Shown: in pieces, positions 9,263 through 21,446 of the stretch
How the letters are laid out: each line of letters begins with the position of its first letter
Numbering within the stretch: position 1 is the first letter of the stretch
Notes under the pieces: model-generated
Seen by the model: only the letters and a program-made list of their open reading frames with translations
What the model was told of the DNA's origin: nothing
Database searches by the model: none
Assembly: GCA_030710605.1 (NCBI GenBank)
Contig: CP092874.1
Coordinates: forward strand, 17,448,062 to 17,512,061
Reading direction: 5' to 3'
Length of the DNA: 64,000 nt
Source: Cordylochernes scorpioides
Taxonomy: Eukaryota; Arthropoda; Arachnida; Pseudoscorpiones; Chernetidae
Made by a program: the position numbers and the translations under genes

Positions 9263-10041
9263 CGTTGTCTTGGGTGGTCGCTATAGACAGGGTGGTCTGT
9301 ATAGACAGGTGTATGTATCACACAGCTGATAACAGGGTTGTCTAGACTGGCCGCTATAGACAGGGTGGTCTGTATAGACAGGTGTATGTATCACACAGCC
9401 GATAACAGGGTTGTCTAGAGTGACCGCTGTAGACAGGGTGGTCTGTATAGACAGGTGTATGTATCACACAGCCGATAACAGGGTTGTCTAGAGTGGCCGC
9501 TATAGACAGGGTGGTCTGTATAGACAGGTGTATGTATCACACTGCTGATAACAGGGTTGCCTAAGTTGACCGCTATAGACAGGGTGGTCTGTATAGACAG
9601 GTGAATGTAACACACTAATGATAACAGGGTTGCCTAAGGTGACCGCTATAGACAGGGTGGTCTGTATAGACAGGTGGATGTATCACACAGCTGATAACAG
9701 GGTTGTCTAGAGTGGCCGCTATAGACAGGTGTATGTATCACACAGCTGATAACAGGGTTTTCTAGAATGGCCGCTATATACAGGGTGGTCTGTATAGACA
9801 GGTGGATGTAACACACTGCTGATTACAGGGTTGCCTAAAGTGTCCGCTATAGACAGGGTGGTCTGTATAGACAGGTGAATGTAACACACTAATGATAACA
9901 GGGTTGCCTAAGGTGACCGCTATAGGCAGGGGTGGTCTGTATAGACAGGTGGATGTATCACACAGCTGATAACAGGGTTGTCTAGAGTGGCCGCTATAGA
10001 CAGGTGTATGTATCACACAGCTGATAACAGGGTTTTCTAGA
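9263..10041. repeat. Minisatellite, about 74-bp unit, roughly ten copies
   Basis: The unit contains CGCTATAGACAGGGTGG, CTGTATAGACAGGTG and CACACAGCTGATAACAGGG. Short units lacking the middle part occur twice. A longer segment (about 9602-9768) is repeated at 9882-10040, so there is higher-order structure of about 280 bp. CTATAGACAGG also ends the pogo-type MITE at 43149-43323, so the array probably grew from such an element. The open frames across it are repeat artefacts. Confidence 0.75.
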
Positions 10042-10620
10042 GGGGGGCAGGGAGGACACGTGTTCGCCGGCGGCAGCCAATGGGCGCGCATTCTATCCGT
10101 GAGCTTCAGAATAAGGCAATTTTTTAATATTTGTAATAAATCAGTTTCAATCTCTCTCTCTAATAAACAAAATTAACATAAAGCAAGACAATGATAAAAG
10201 AGATTGGGGTTTGGGGAGAAATTTGTTTGTTCCTTGTGAGATAATTGTTGGACGTTCGGATTGAGGAGGAAGAAGTGACGTTGAGACTTCTATTAAAAGA
10301 TATTTTAAAATATAAAGCATTAACGCGCTATCTATCTATAGGGAATGAGAAGACTAAAACACGAATGTTTTTTTAAACATAAAACAAACTTCTATTATTT
10401 TTACTACGATTAAAAATATATTAGAAGGATTTGGCTCACCAATAGTGAAACCTTTCAGCACTTTCACCAATTTAATCTACCAGATCTAATACTGTATTGG
10501 GTTGATTCTGCTTATATATGGAATACTGAAGGGTGGAAACTTAGAAATGGTATTCGAGTAAATTACAGATATGGACTTTTAGGACAGTAGAATCACATAT
10601 TAATATTTGTACACAAAGCA
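10042..10620. other. Unassigned; decayed MITE-A piece at its right
   Basis: GGGGGGCAGGGAGG and a short GC-rich stretch follow the minisatellite. From about 10430 to 10600 a decayed MITE-A body is visible (TTGGCTCACC, TAATACTGTATTGG, GGGTGGAAACTTAG). No gene is seen. Confidence 0.35.
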
Positions 10621-10900
10621 ATAACGCGCCATCTATACATATAAATTAAAAGGATTTAAAAGCGCGAATGTTTCTTTTATACATAAAACGAACTTCTACT
10701 GTCCTTACTGCGATGAAAAAAGAGCTCTGAGAAGCGGTCTGGTGGATTAAATTGGCGAAACCGCTGGGAGGGTTCACCACTGATGAGCCAAGCCCTCCCA
10801 ATATATTTTTTCATCGCAGTAAGGACAGTAGAAGTTCATTTTATGTATAAAAGAAACATTCGCGCTTTTAAATCCTTTTAATTTATATTAATATTTGTAT
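10621..10900. mobile_element. MITE family A, fold-back copy
   Basis: Arms 10643-10721 and 10805-10886 are inverted repeats of about 80 bp containing AAAAGCGCGAATGTTTC and CTACTGTCCTTACTGCGATG. The centre holds the family hairpin GGGAGGG...CCCTCCC. This copy shows that the family has long terminal inverted repeats; most other copies in the window keep one side only. Confidence 0.7.
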
Positions 10901-11096
10901 CGAGCATTATTTAACGGAAGGAACTTGACGTGGAAAACTAGGCTCATCAGTTATATGGAGGCTAAAGGAAATTCTATAACATAAAGTCTCATCTGACATT
11001 GACCTAATCTTAACACATGCTGGCTTAACACTTATCTAACCTAACCTGATTATATAAACATATAGAAGGTATATCCTAACAGGAAACATGATCATT

Positions 11097-11572
11097 CGGT
11101 TCCAAAATCACTTTACTAGGTACAGCTCAACAAGAGTAACCTAGTTTATGATATTTGCTACAATGAATGTGAAGGTTATTTATTATTATTATTATTAATT
11201 TTAATTATCCCTAGTACACGTGGTACAGGCCATGATAATCATGGTGGATAGTTAGCGACTGCTTTTACTGTAAGCGCACCACATATCTACACATGTGAAA
11301 AGCAATTCGACTTTGCTCTTACAAATGTGCCAGAGCCCCGTTTGGTTACTTGCACTCGCTGGTGGGGTTGGACTTTCAGAATCAGAAAAAAAAGTGTCCA
11401 ACGCGGGAATCGAACTCGGGTCGTAGTGGTTGAAAACCAAACGGTTTAACCAGCCTTCCACCGACTCCCCCTGAAGGTTATTCACATATTAAACAAAATG
11501 TTAACGCGGGATTCAATCCCAGTTCATGGCTGTTGGAAATCGAGGGTGTTACCTACTTGTCCACCGACTATG
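11097..11572 (-). mobile_element. SINE-3 split by SINE-2
   Basis: Two pieces (11097-11180 and 11472-11572) form one minus-strand SINE-3. Its tRNA-like head includes GTCGGTGGACAAGTAGG and a B box related to GGGATTGAATCCC. The body continues with a TTTGTTTAATATGTG motif. The interruption is SINE-2, flanked by an 11-bp duplication. An independent copy is at 30221-30403. Confidence 0.75.
11181..11471 (-). mobile_element. SINE-2 inserted in SINE-3
   Basis: On the minus strand a tRNA-derived head (A-box region GGCTGGTTAAACCG, B box GAGTTCGATTCCC) is followed by a body with CCACCATGATTATCATGG and an (AAT)n tail. The 11-bp duplication TGAAGGTTATT lies at 11170-11180 and 11472-11482, which is the signature of LINE-mediated insertion. 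Copies are also at 6.7, 25.9 and 30.2 kb. Confidence 0.8.
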
Positions 11573-11579
11573 TATATAT

Positions 11580-11722
11580 CATGATCATTTTAGATGGTAG
11601 AGCGCCATCTAGTGGATTAAAAATAAACTAAACGTTGATTTAGAGTTATTCTATAATATTTTTGGTTAACATATTTCCTTGATAAATCAAGAAAAGCCAA
11701 CCACGTTAGAAGAACGTGCATT
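11580..11722 (+). repeat. Fold-back family fragment (related to 53.9 kb)
   Basis: AGAGCGCCATCTAGTGG, AATAAACTAAACGTTGATTTA and GATAAATCAAGAAAAGCCAA match one arm and centre of the element at 53916-54165. The other arm is missing. Confidence 0.5.
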
Positions 11723-11889
11723 TAAACTGTGCTATAAATACCTAACAATTTATTCAATCATACGTTTTTATATTTTTATTTCTGTTGAAGGGAAGGAATG
11801 CTATAAAAAGCTCTTATAAATTAAATTTAAAAAAAACACCACAAGAAATCCTTCACCTTACGATTCTGTTCTTCTTTTGATAATAAAAA

Positions 11890-12195
11890 GAGATTATAAA
11901 ATGAAAGGATTTAAAAGTACGAATGTTTCTTTTATACACATAAAACAAAGTTCTACTGTCCTTACTGTGATGAAAAAATATATAATGGGAGGGCTTGGCT
12001 CATCAGTGGTGAACCCTCCCAGCGGTTTCGCCAATTTAATCCACCAGACCGCTTCTCAGAGCTCTAATACTGTATTGGACGATTCTGCTTATATACGCAG
12101 CACTGAAGGATGGAATCTCAGAAATGGTTTTCAAGAAAACTATGTGGACATAAGCTTATATGACAGTAGAATTACATTCAAAAAGAGATTATATT
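11890..12195 (+). mobile_element. MITE family A copy
   Basis: A one-sided copy of about 300 bp: the terminal part (AAAGGATTTAAAAG), the core TTCTACTGTCCTTACTG, the hairpin GGGAGGGCTTGGCTCATCAG, then AATACTGTATTGGACGATTC and a closing ACAGTAGAATTACATTC. An open frame across it recurs in other copies only because the repeat is young. I do not think it is a gene. Confidence 0.65.
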
Positions 12196-12989
12196 AATAT
12201 GAAAATAAGGAATAATTAAACACCAAAAGATTTCCCCCGTATTCCACAAAACCTAAGTAAACACCAACGTACCTCTAGCGTAGAACCATGACGGTTTTAC
12301 AAAGTGGGAATCAACCGTATTTGCATATCGCATAAAACCACTTAGCGGTTTTTAAACTTCCCATTCCACAGGACTACTAAACTTTGGTCTTAAATTTCCA
12401 CGTAAAATGAAGGAGATAATACTTTAGACTTAAGAAGAAGGAGGAGGAAAAAAAACTCATTAAGATATTTTGGCACCCTGCCAGTAGTTGTAGAAAATTT
12501 CCAAGCCGCGTGTGTCTTAAATATTTTTACACTTTTCATTTAACATTTTTAGTCTTTCTAACCAGTTTCATATTGAATAGTTTGGCAATGTTGTGTTAAA
12601 AATAGTTTTTTTTTCTTCTTTCCAACTTTATTTTACGTTTAAATTAAGTCGTATATATTGATTTTACTCTATTTGGAGGAGGGAGTTTAATTCTCTTACT
12701 ATATATATATATATTTATATATATATTATGATTAGAATTTTTTTTGTGTGTTTGATTGTTGAAAAGAGGTGCAGTCGTGGAAAAGTAAAGATAATTATTT
12801 ACCTTTCAAGCAGATTTTTATTTTGAATCTCTTGAAGTAAAAATATACATAAAATTATTTATATCACAGGAATATAGAATTTATTAAATGAATTCTATAA
12901 TCGTGAATAAAAGATAGGTAGGGTTAAATATACATATTTACAACAATAATAATTAAAAGTGGTATGTTTTGCATCTATGGTCAAATATA
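12196..12989. other. AT-rich; partial repeat R2
   Basis: No gene is seen. About 12765-12850 is an inverted, diverged piece of repeat R2 (GTGCAGTCGTG, TAATTATTTACC). A short (TA)n tract lies near 12700. Confidence 0.4.
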
Positions 12990-13406
12990 CAGGGTGATCC
13001 AAAAGTCCCGCACAACTTTAAAAATTAATAACTCCGCGAATATTTGCGCTAGAGAAATGCGGTAAACACCATGGGGTTCAGGATGCAATGGGATTTTTTA
13101 TAGCAAATGATGAAAAATTCGAAATTGATTTTAGTTACAACTTTATTCGCTAGATGGCGCTCTACCAGAATCAGCGATTCAGCGGCCAAATTGTTTGATA
13201 AATTGAAAAATATAACTGAACGACACGTATTTTTCCTTTTTGAATACCAGGAAAGAACCCTAATAATATCAAATGATGAATTAATAAAACACCATTTCGC
13301 CAAAAGTTAGAAGAAATGGTTAACGATTTTTAAATACAATCTGAGATATGTAAAATAGGTAAATGCAAATTAAAACATGTAGCAAAAAATATCTATATTT
13401 TAGATG
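12990..13406 (+). repeat. Left terminal inverted repeat of mariner-like element
   Basis: It matches 19342-19761 in inverted orientation over its whole length, including GCGAATATTTGCGCTAGAG, GCTAGATGGCGCTCTACC and TGGTTAACGATTTTTAAATA. Confidence 0.8.
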
Positions 13407-13997
13407 GGGTTTTATGAAATAAATTGAATGTTTGAAAAACACTGCTGATATCAATACACGATTTTTTGAAATGTTAATATAGTACCAAAAATTATGATGG
13501 CACTACTAATAGGATTTCGTGCTAAAAGGAATGTGTAGTTTCTTGACTAATTGGCGACACTTGACTATTTAACTAGATATTTGTCATAATCCAAAAATGA
13601 AATATAGAGGGGAGTGACAAAATATATTTGTCGTACTTTATTCCAAATATCCTATAGGTTTGTCAAATGTTATCATTGTTTATTATACTGTACATATTTT
13701 GAAAATGTATCCCCTAAAAAAATCATTTTAAAATCGACCTTTTGCGTTGAAAAACGTGGTAGTAAAGTCATATTGTATTATTTTTTGCGCAAAATTTCTA
13801 AAGTTGGTGGGGGGGAGGATAAAGAGAATATTCTTTATGCTATTTCTTCTAATGAGCGAAAAGCGATAAACTAAACATAAGGGGTAAAATTGTGTATACC
13901 AGTGTTATTCGAAAAGTTATAACATTTGCACGACATAATATAAGATGTGGGCAAATGACAAAAAAAAATTACTGTTCACAGAAAAAAAAAAAAAGAG

Positions 13998-15321
13998 TCA
14001 AGATGTGAGGACAGCATTTATTATTCCCATAACCCAAAACAAAGAGATGCAAAATATAATACATGAGATAACTGCCTTCTTTCTCTCTTGTATTAGGTCA
14101 CAATCCTTGCTCAATGTGGCGCCCTTCATTCTCAAACACCGCCTGCAGACGATAGATGACAGAATGGTCACAATTAAATAGTTGAAATTTATAAAACGTG
14201 CCATCTGATAGAAGCCTTCAACATGGCCAATGTGGTAGGCCGGCATTGATAAAAACGCGACTTAATGTAACCCCATAACCGAAATTTTAAGGCGTCAAGT
14301 CTGGTGATATTGGAGGCCACTGGTATATAAAGTGGCGACTTATCAACGAATTTCATCGAACGTATCCTTCAGCAATTGTTTGGCACCGCGGGAGATATGA
14401 GGAGGTCCTCCATCTTGCATGAATGTTATTTCGCTTAGTGCTTGTCTGTCCTGCAATATGGGAATAACCTTTTCTCTCAAAAGTTGAACATTACGTTCAC
14501 CAGTTACAAAAACGGTTTTAAAAGTTCTTCCATTGATTTTTTCAAAGAAAATGGCCCAATAATAAAAGAAGAACTGAACCCACACAAAACTGTAACTCTG
14601 TGCTGATGAAGTGGTATTTCTGTAAAAATCCTAGGGTTTTCTGTTGCCAAAATGAGGCAGTTTTGAATGTTAAATTCTACCTTTAGATAAAAGTGAGCAC
14701 CATCTGTTCTTAGAACATTTGACAGCCAGTTTTCATCAATATCAATTTGTCGGAAAACCCATGCAGCGAATTCTTGACGCTTCTCAAAATCGTTGACTTT
14801 CAACTCGTGAAAACTTTGAATTTTGTTAGGATATTTTTATAGAAAAATTCTAAATGTGTGTTCTCTCCAAACTGTTCCATACGAAATCCCCGTTTGTCGA
14901 GAAACTTGTCTAGCACTTACTTCTCCATACGTGGATAACGTTTCAATAGCTTCAGCATTTTTCAAACCGTAACAGCCACTGACTTGCATGTCGATGGTCT
15001 TCCACTCCAAGGTTTTGCTTCCAGAGATCCAGTTTCCTCAAAACTTTTAATCAATCTCTTTAGAGAGTAGCAACTCATTGGTCCTTTACCGCTTCGAATA
15101 TCTTTAAAGGAACGAAACGCTCGTAAAGCTTCAGTGGCAGATTCTGAATCACAATTTAAAAAATTCACCAAGAGTGCTTTATCCTGTAGTGACGGCATTC
15201 CAGGGGGAAGGGGAGAAGTCCGACCACACATCCTTGCGGTCCCCCCTGGACCCTTGGAATATTTGACCAAATTCTGGTTCGTTTCCAAGGTGACTAACGT
15301 TGCAACGGCACCCATTTTCAA
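13998..15321 (-). pseudogene. Mariner/DUF4817-type transposase, broken
   Basis: The N-terminal part contains SLQDKALLVNF and FEETGSLEAKPWSGRPST, typical of the helix-turn-helix region of DUF4817-bearing mariner-like transposases. The catalytic region shows GFSSSFIIGP and FMQDGGPPHIS (14343-14585), the DDE-type QDGxPxH motif, and a C-terminal piece lies at 13998-14246. Several frameshifts and stops split it (pieces at 14962-15321, 14504-14803, 14343-14585 and 13998-14246), so it cannot make an active enzyme. The most N-terminal plausible start is near 15321, though MPSLQDKALL downstream fits the family better. A related N-terminal fragment is at 51.04 kb. Confidence 0.75.
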
Positions 15322-18300
15322 ATGAAGAGCAAAACTGATATCTCCAGTAATGCTACCTCGTCCGGGGTAACCGCCGCGTCAGGAGCTGCAGCTCGAGCTC
15401 ATGATGAGAAATCTACTACGAGGACACAATTCAATCTACTACAACTCAATATAAATGGTACCCAGAGGAAAATAAAGAGCTGACTTGTCTTCTCTGTGAC
15501 AACAATGTACATATTACTTGTCCTCAGGAGACAAAATTGAATCAGAATCTGAGATTCAATATCAAAGATTATACAACACTACCAAAGGACAGACCGGGAA
15601 AATTTGGAGGAGGACTTGCCGTTTTGATTAAAACTCTAGAAATCAAATTAAGGAAATCGCCTATAATCAGAGTAAGCCTAGAGAAAGCACGACAGAAGCT
15701 CAGGCAATAGAAATCTATCTTACAGATAAAACAATTCCAATCATAAATGTTTATCACCACGATAATACTAGCATCAATACAGGCCTGATAGAGACATTAA
15801 GTGAAGCGTCTTCGGATATCGCAATCATACTTGGTGATTTTAACGCCGAAAGACCAACTTGGGGATCACCTGTCCAGGATAACAAAGGTCAGCAGGTTGA
15901 GGACATGCTAACCGACCTCGACCTTACACCGTTAAATAACGAAAATAACACCTATCTATCCAAGTCCGCAGGCACAGAATCCGCAATAGACATCACAGCG
16001 ATAAATTACAACATCGCACCCACAACACAATGGAAAATTCTGAAAAGTGCAATCAGTGACCACAGACCAATTTTAACAACCCTAAAATTCAAAATTGAGA
16101 ATTTCCAACAGAATAAAAGAACACTGGAAAAAAATTCACAGAAAATCTTGAAGAACTGTGCAACGAAGAATTAAATCACAGAAAGATTGACAAAAAAATT
16201 GGAAAAATTCTCTTTGAACATATCCAAAGCTGCAAAAGTATCGATACCTAGAGGTAGACGTAAAGACCTGTGAATACTTTACTGGAAGGACTACAATATC
16301 GAGGCAATGATTGCAGAGAGAGACAATAAAAATGAACTTCTTAAAACAAATAAAACAAAAGAAATCATAAAGGAACTCATTGAAATTAGTCACAAAATAG
16401 AACAAGAAATTTGGATATTCAAACAAGAAAAATAGGCAGAATTCTGCGAAGAAAATGGATCCAAAAAAGGAAAGCCATCACTGGAATATAATTAGTGTTA
16501 TAAAACAATCAAAACCAACACTAATCCTCCAATACTCTAACCGATATGAATAGCGAGAACGAACAAACAGATGGCTGAAATAATTGCTGAATATCTTTCA
16601 AGCACTTCCAGACTCAGCTATACGAATGAAGGCAGGACTCTAAAAAATAATGTAAACAGGTTAGTTAAACAAGCAAGAAATTACCATCAACAAGATATTT
16701 ACTCGAGAGACTTCACACTGAATGAGCTAAACTCATCAATAGGAAAGTTAAATACAAGATGTCACCTGGAGATGCTCTAATATTTGGTCAAATGATTAAA
16801 CACTTTGGAGACAAAGCTAGAAAGCAACTCCTACGAATACTGAAGATTTCATGGCAAACTGGTAAACTACCATAGAATTGGAAGATATCAATTATAGTGC
16901 CAATACTGAAACCAAACAAAGATGCCAAGGAATGCAAGAACTATCGGCCAATTGCTCTTACCAGCATACTTTGTAAAATAACAGAATGAATTATCCACTC
17001 TAGGCTCATAGTCCGGCTCACTAACAATAATAAAATAAACTTCTACCAAACTGCCTAAAGATCCAGACATTGTACAACTTATAAACTGTTCTACTTCTGT
17101 CAATCAATAATAGATTTCTAGGAAAAACCGCCAAAGAAGACAACGGCCGTATTCCTGGATATGACCTCAGCTTTTGATCGAGTGTGAAGGGAGAAATTAC
17201 TTGAAAGGCTGCACAACATCGGAGTAAAAGGAAAAATCTTAATCTGTATTGCAGACTTCTTAAGGGGAAGAAGGATAAAGGTTCGGGTCAATGGAGAATT
17301 TTCCAAGGACCGAAGAACATGGGCTGGTGTACCTCAGGGATCTGTGCTCAGTCCTCTACTCTTCTCGCTATATGTTAACTGTTGTTTATTTAAATAGATG
17401 AATATTATTTGTATTATTTAAAGCCTCATTATGTAAAAATATATGTATATATAAATTAGACATTTGTTGTTGGCCATGGTCAAGTTTGAGCTCTTGTACG
17501 TCTAATTACGACACAACAAAAGTGGCGACGAGGATGCGCGATCTACAGAGCCAGTAAAAAGCTGAGGAAAACGGCGTCTATGCAAGTATAACAACTACAT
17601 CTTTTGAACTATCTGGATCAAGAAAACAAAGGAGTAGAAAAGTTCAGCGTGACAAGTTCAAAGTTAATAGTACCTTTTAGATGCTATAGCCCAGTGGAGG
17701 ACACTTCGATCTTTTTGTACAAAAATTTGAGGCTTCATTTTTGGCATCTGAAGGAGGAGATTAAAGTGCTGATTTTTACCTCACTACCAGATTCTGAAAC
17801 TTTGAAGCAGGGAAACGACATTTTCTTCCTGGTCTAATGAAAGATCAACCCTATGATACTATCATTCAAAGAATTAAGCTGCATTTGGATCCAAAGAAGA
17901 AAGTGATACCACAGCGATGCAGATTTTTAAAGAGAAATCAACAGGAAGGAGAATCGATTTCGGAATATCTTAGAGAATTGAAACATTTAGCAATAAATTG
18001 TAATTTCGGCGATATGCTGGGAACCATGATGCGAGACCGTTTTGTGGCTGGAATCATGTTGGAAAGCCTGCAAAAGAAGCTACTACAAGAAAACGACGAT
18101 GTCACCCTGGATAAAGTTTTGCAGTGGCGATCTCGTTCCTACTGGCGGAGATAAATACAAGAGAATTACAAGATAAATTAGTGGCCAAGATATCCCCTGT
18201 GAATGGAAAAGATAAAAAGGGTGAGTACAATAATAGTATGGTGCAGCATAGGCCTTTCAGGCAAAGGGGAAAAATAATGTGTTATAGATGTGGTGAAAGA

Positions 18301-19200
18301 CATTCACACGTGGCCTCTGTTTGCCCTCATAGAACAAAGACTTGTTTTAAAAGGACTTGACACAATTGGTTTATGCGATCAGATAAATTATTTAACAGCA
18401 TATACAGATGGAACATCAGACCTTACCATAAGTAATGGAGGGGCTGGAATTAACATATTACTGCAAGATGGAACATATATCAAAATCAAAGAAGGAGCAA
18501 GAAAGATTTCACTTGTGAACTGACAGCTATCTGGAAAGCTCTTGATGTATGCCTTAACCAACCATCCCTGCATCAAGCAGAAGGAATTATAATATACCGT
18601 ACAACAACTTCATATCCGATCTAGAAGCAATTCAGAAGGGCAATACTATAATCACACAGAAAATACACTCGTTACTTACTCAACTGATATCATTGGATAA
18701 TAACTGCATTCTACAATGGATTCCTGCCAGTGTTTGGATCGGGGGTAATTAAATGGCAGTTGAATTTGCAAAGGAAGCCAGAAAGTTGAGCCAAAAGAAA
18801 GAACAAATGCCATTATTTGACGCTGATGCTTTGGAAAAATACAAGATAATTGAACAAAAATAAGAAAAAAATCAAAATGCGAAATAAACACTGAGAGAAA
18901 AATGGCAAAACCTATAACACGGCTTAGAACAAAACACTATAAAGAAATTACAAACATCCAGATGGCACAAGAACCTATAGGACATGCAACAACTGTCCTG
19001 GTGTGGAACTAACACCTACTCACATATTATCATGCCCAGCAATGGCCGCAGCTTTGCAGAAAATTAACATAGACCCAGAGCAGCTGCTTTACACACCCAA
19101 GATAGTGGACAATGCTGCTGCTGCTGCTGTGATAGAGATGTATGGAGACATCTGAGGCTCTTTATTGGACACAACAAAAACAAAAACAGCATTCCAGAGT
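15322..19200 (+). pseudogene. LINE ORF2 with APE, RT and RNase H, broken and interrupted
   Basis: The order is: endonuclease (FNLLQLNING near 15420, LGDFNAERPTWGS near 15835, SDHRPI near 16055); reverse transcriptase (NYRPIALTS near 16940, FLDMTSAFDRV near 17150, AGVPQGSVLSPLLFS near 17330); RNase H (YTDGTSDLTISNGGAG, 18400-18460); and a C-terminal THILSCPAMAAAL near 19020. It ends in an ACAACAAAAACAAAAAC-type tail at about 19200. Many stops and frameshifts are present. The RT segment with the YxDD box and thumb is missing, replaced by LTR-element sequence. An RNase H-bearing clade (I-like group) is likely. Confidence 0.8.
17376..18360 (+). mobile_element. LTR retrotransposon fossil (LTR remnant plus gag-like part)
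   Basis: The LINE sequence stops near 17375, where TGTTAACTGTTG begins an LTR-like stretch. It runs to about 17515 and is followed by AGTGGCGACGAGGA, the usual primer-site region of Ty3/Gypsy elements. Then come Gag-like sequence (around YLRELKHLAINC and DRFVAGI) and a zinc-knuckle region (CYRCGERHSH, about 18280-18350). It is a broken partial copy. LINE sequence resumes near 18361 in the RNase H region, so the insertion is associated with loss of LINE sequence. Confidence 0.65.
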
Positions 19201-19341
19201 AAAATAAATCATCAGAGATAGATAAATATTTTTCAAATGAATTAAAATAAATATAATCGATACTGAGAGAGAGTTGAATTTAAAAAATTAGAAAATTATT
19301 ATTTTCGAAATTTAAATAGCTGAGAGGATTCCAGCAAACCG

Positions 19342-19761
19342 CATCTAAAATATCTTTTTTTTTTTTTTGCTACTTGTTTTAATTTGCATATACCTATTTT
19401 ACATATCTCAGAATGTATTTAAAAATCGTTAACCATTTCTTCTAACTTTTGGCGAAATGGTGTTTTATTAATTTATCATTTGATATTATTAGGGTTCTAT
19501 CTTGGTATTAAAAAAGGAAAAATACGTTTCGTTCAGTTATATTTTTCAATTTATCAAACAATTTGGCCGCTGAATCGCTGATTCTGGTAGAGCGCCATCT
19601 AGCGAATAAAGTTGTAACTAAAATCAATTTCGAATTTTTCATTATTTGCCATAAAAATCCCATTGCATCCTGAACACAATGGTGTTTACCGCATTGCTCT
19701 AGCGCAAATATTCGCGGATTTATTAATTTTTAAAGTTGTGCGGGACTTTTGGATCATCCTG
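19342..19761 (-). repeat. Right terminal inverted repeat of mariner-like element
   Basis: Counterpart of 12990-13406. It carries a longer T-run near 19360 and scattered substitutions relative to the left copy. Confidence 0.8.
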
Positions 19762-19884
19762 TATATAATAGTCAATGAATGAAAATAAAATATGTTTTTA
19801 AAAAATAAAATAATTGTATTTTAGATTATATAATATATATATATATATACTCATTTACATATACATAAAATATTTCTATATATT

Positions 19885-20205
19885 AAAAAATATATATTTT
19901 ATTTTATTCATTGATAATTTTACTTTTGTTATCATCGTTTTTAGAAAGACTTTCAGTTTTGTTGTAAATATGCGTAGTTAACATATCTATCCTTTTAAAT
20001 CACTAAAATATAGGATTAACTTTATAAATTCTATATAAAGTGAAAATAACTAATGTGTAATATTTCCTCAAGTAATTGAAAATAAAAGCTACTTGACGGT
20101 AAATAATTATCTTTTTTTTATCACGACTGCACCTCAACCCTTTATCTTATCGATCCTTTGTCTTATCAACCCTTTATCTAACAACAACAACAAATTATTC
20201 ATAAC
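19885..20205 (+). repeat. Dispersed repeat R2, copy 2
   Basis: Close match to 2450-2800, including GCGTAGTTAACATATC and TAACAACAACAAC at the right end. It begins just outside the mariner-like element. Confidence 0.6.
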
Positions 20206-20620
20206 ATATATATATACTCATTTACATATACACTATTGATATATGCAAATATGTCGACTGAACAAAATTACTTTATTTCGTTTGATGTTTAAATTATTTA
20301 AATAGAGATTGTTTATAGAGATGAAAGTCTACTTTTATGTTTTATAAAACTAATTAAGAATTAATTAATTAGAATAGCAAAAATATATAGTTTTTATATT
20401 ATCGTGTCTTTTTTTTTTTTTTTATGAATCTAAATTAAGAGGATTTAAAAGACTCGAATTTTTAATTATTTAGCATTTTTTTGTAATAAATATATCGACA
20501 AATTTATCGAAAGGTTTTACACAGGTAAATTTCCATGACAGTATTTTCTATCTGTCGAATAAACCAATTCAATATAGGAGATTAAACTGGCTGGCTAAGC
20601 TATTAGGTGTTCTACGTATA

Positions 20621-20967
20621 TCTCTATATAAAAATCAATGTTTGTTTGTTTGTATGTCCGGTATACAAATTCGCAGTAGTTCAATAATTCAAACCAAAAT
20701 TTCCATACATAGGTAAAAAAATACGGGGAAGATGATAGGCTATTTTTAAAAATATATAAATCAATTATTAAAACTATATATTCAAATTATTCTACTTAGC
20801 TCACGAACAGCGCCCTCTATCAAAGATTAGATTAAATTATGCTGATGCAAACAAATAGATAATGCTAATAACAAACAATAATAAAAAAAATCTTATCTAA
20901 ATATATATCACTCGGGTAGATATGCACACGGGTCAATCCCGGGGCGAAGCCCGGGTCACCCGTCTAG
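20621..20967 (+). mobile_element. Small non-autonomous Helitron, 347 bp
   Basis: It starts with TCTCTATATAAAAATCAATG and ends with a CCCGGGGCGAAGCCCGGG hairpin, a short spacer and CTAG before T. The element at 27332-27689 is a same-family copy on the other strand, and the two are similar throughout. Confidence 0.75.
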
Positions 20968-21119
20968 TTGTTTATATACAGTAGATCTATTGAATATTTA
21001 CATAATGTATTAATGATAAAATGAATAGTAATATTAATTGGTGTTTATAAATCTCTAACTGCAGTCTTTTATAAACCCTGGTTATGTGAAAAATAATAAA
21101 AAAAGTGAATTTGTACTTT

Positions 21120-21315
21120 GATCAGGTAGATAAATTAAGAAAAAAAGCCATTTCCTGATCGTGCAACTGAAAGTTGCTGATGGCTTGCGCCATCTACCGG
21201 AATAAATATTAACTAATCGTTGAAAATACAACTTATTATTCCAGAATTGGCCAAATACCGTTTCTTAATACCGAACTTTCAGTTGCACGATCAGAAAATG
21301 CTTTTTTTCTTAAAC
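21120..21315. mobile_element. Fold-back family C element
   Basis: The arms carry TGATCGTGCAACTGAAAGTT at the left and its inverted form AACTTTCAGTTGCACGATCA at the right. Between them lie TTGCGCCATCTACCGG and CCAGAATTGGCCAAATACCG. Relatives are at 5.0, 5.6 and 33.1-33.5 kb. No protein is encoded. Confidence 0.65.
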
Positions 21316-21446
21316 CCTGTTTATATATTTTCTTATAAAGATTAATTATCCTTAAATATAGTTATAACGCTTTTTGGCAATAAGTTATATTTTAATTATA
21401 TGTTCCAGGTTTCAAGTTAAAATCACTTCTCGACAGCTATATATAT

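Larger units (their letters stand above)
12990..19761 (-). mobile_element. Mariner-like element with 420-bp inverted repeats, split by a LINE
   Basis: The outer ends CAGGGTGATCCAAAAGTCCC and its inverted counterpart at 19742-19761 are flanked by TA on both sides. The terminal inverted repeats are unusually long, about 417 and 420 bp. Between them lie a broken transposase (minus, 13998-15321) and a LINE (15322 to about 19200). Without the LINE the element would be about 2.9 kb. The inverted repeats differ at scattered sites and by small indels, so it is not recent. Confidence 0.8.

Noticed and set aside
9263-10041. CRISPR-like array
   Set aside because: Units are contiguous with no unique spacers, and the genome is eukaryotic.
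10700-10830. CTGATGAG and GGCGAAAC in the MITE-A hairpin as a permuted hammerhead
   Set aside because: GCC/GGC could form a short stem II, but no stem I can form between the supposed cleavage site and CTGATGA, and stem III is only two pairs. The motif is better explained by the GGGAGGG hairpin.
11877-12197. Conserved frame GGLGSSVVNPPSGFANL as a gene
   Set aside because: It recurs wherever MITE-A is present and in opposite contexts; conservation is of the DNA repeat.
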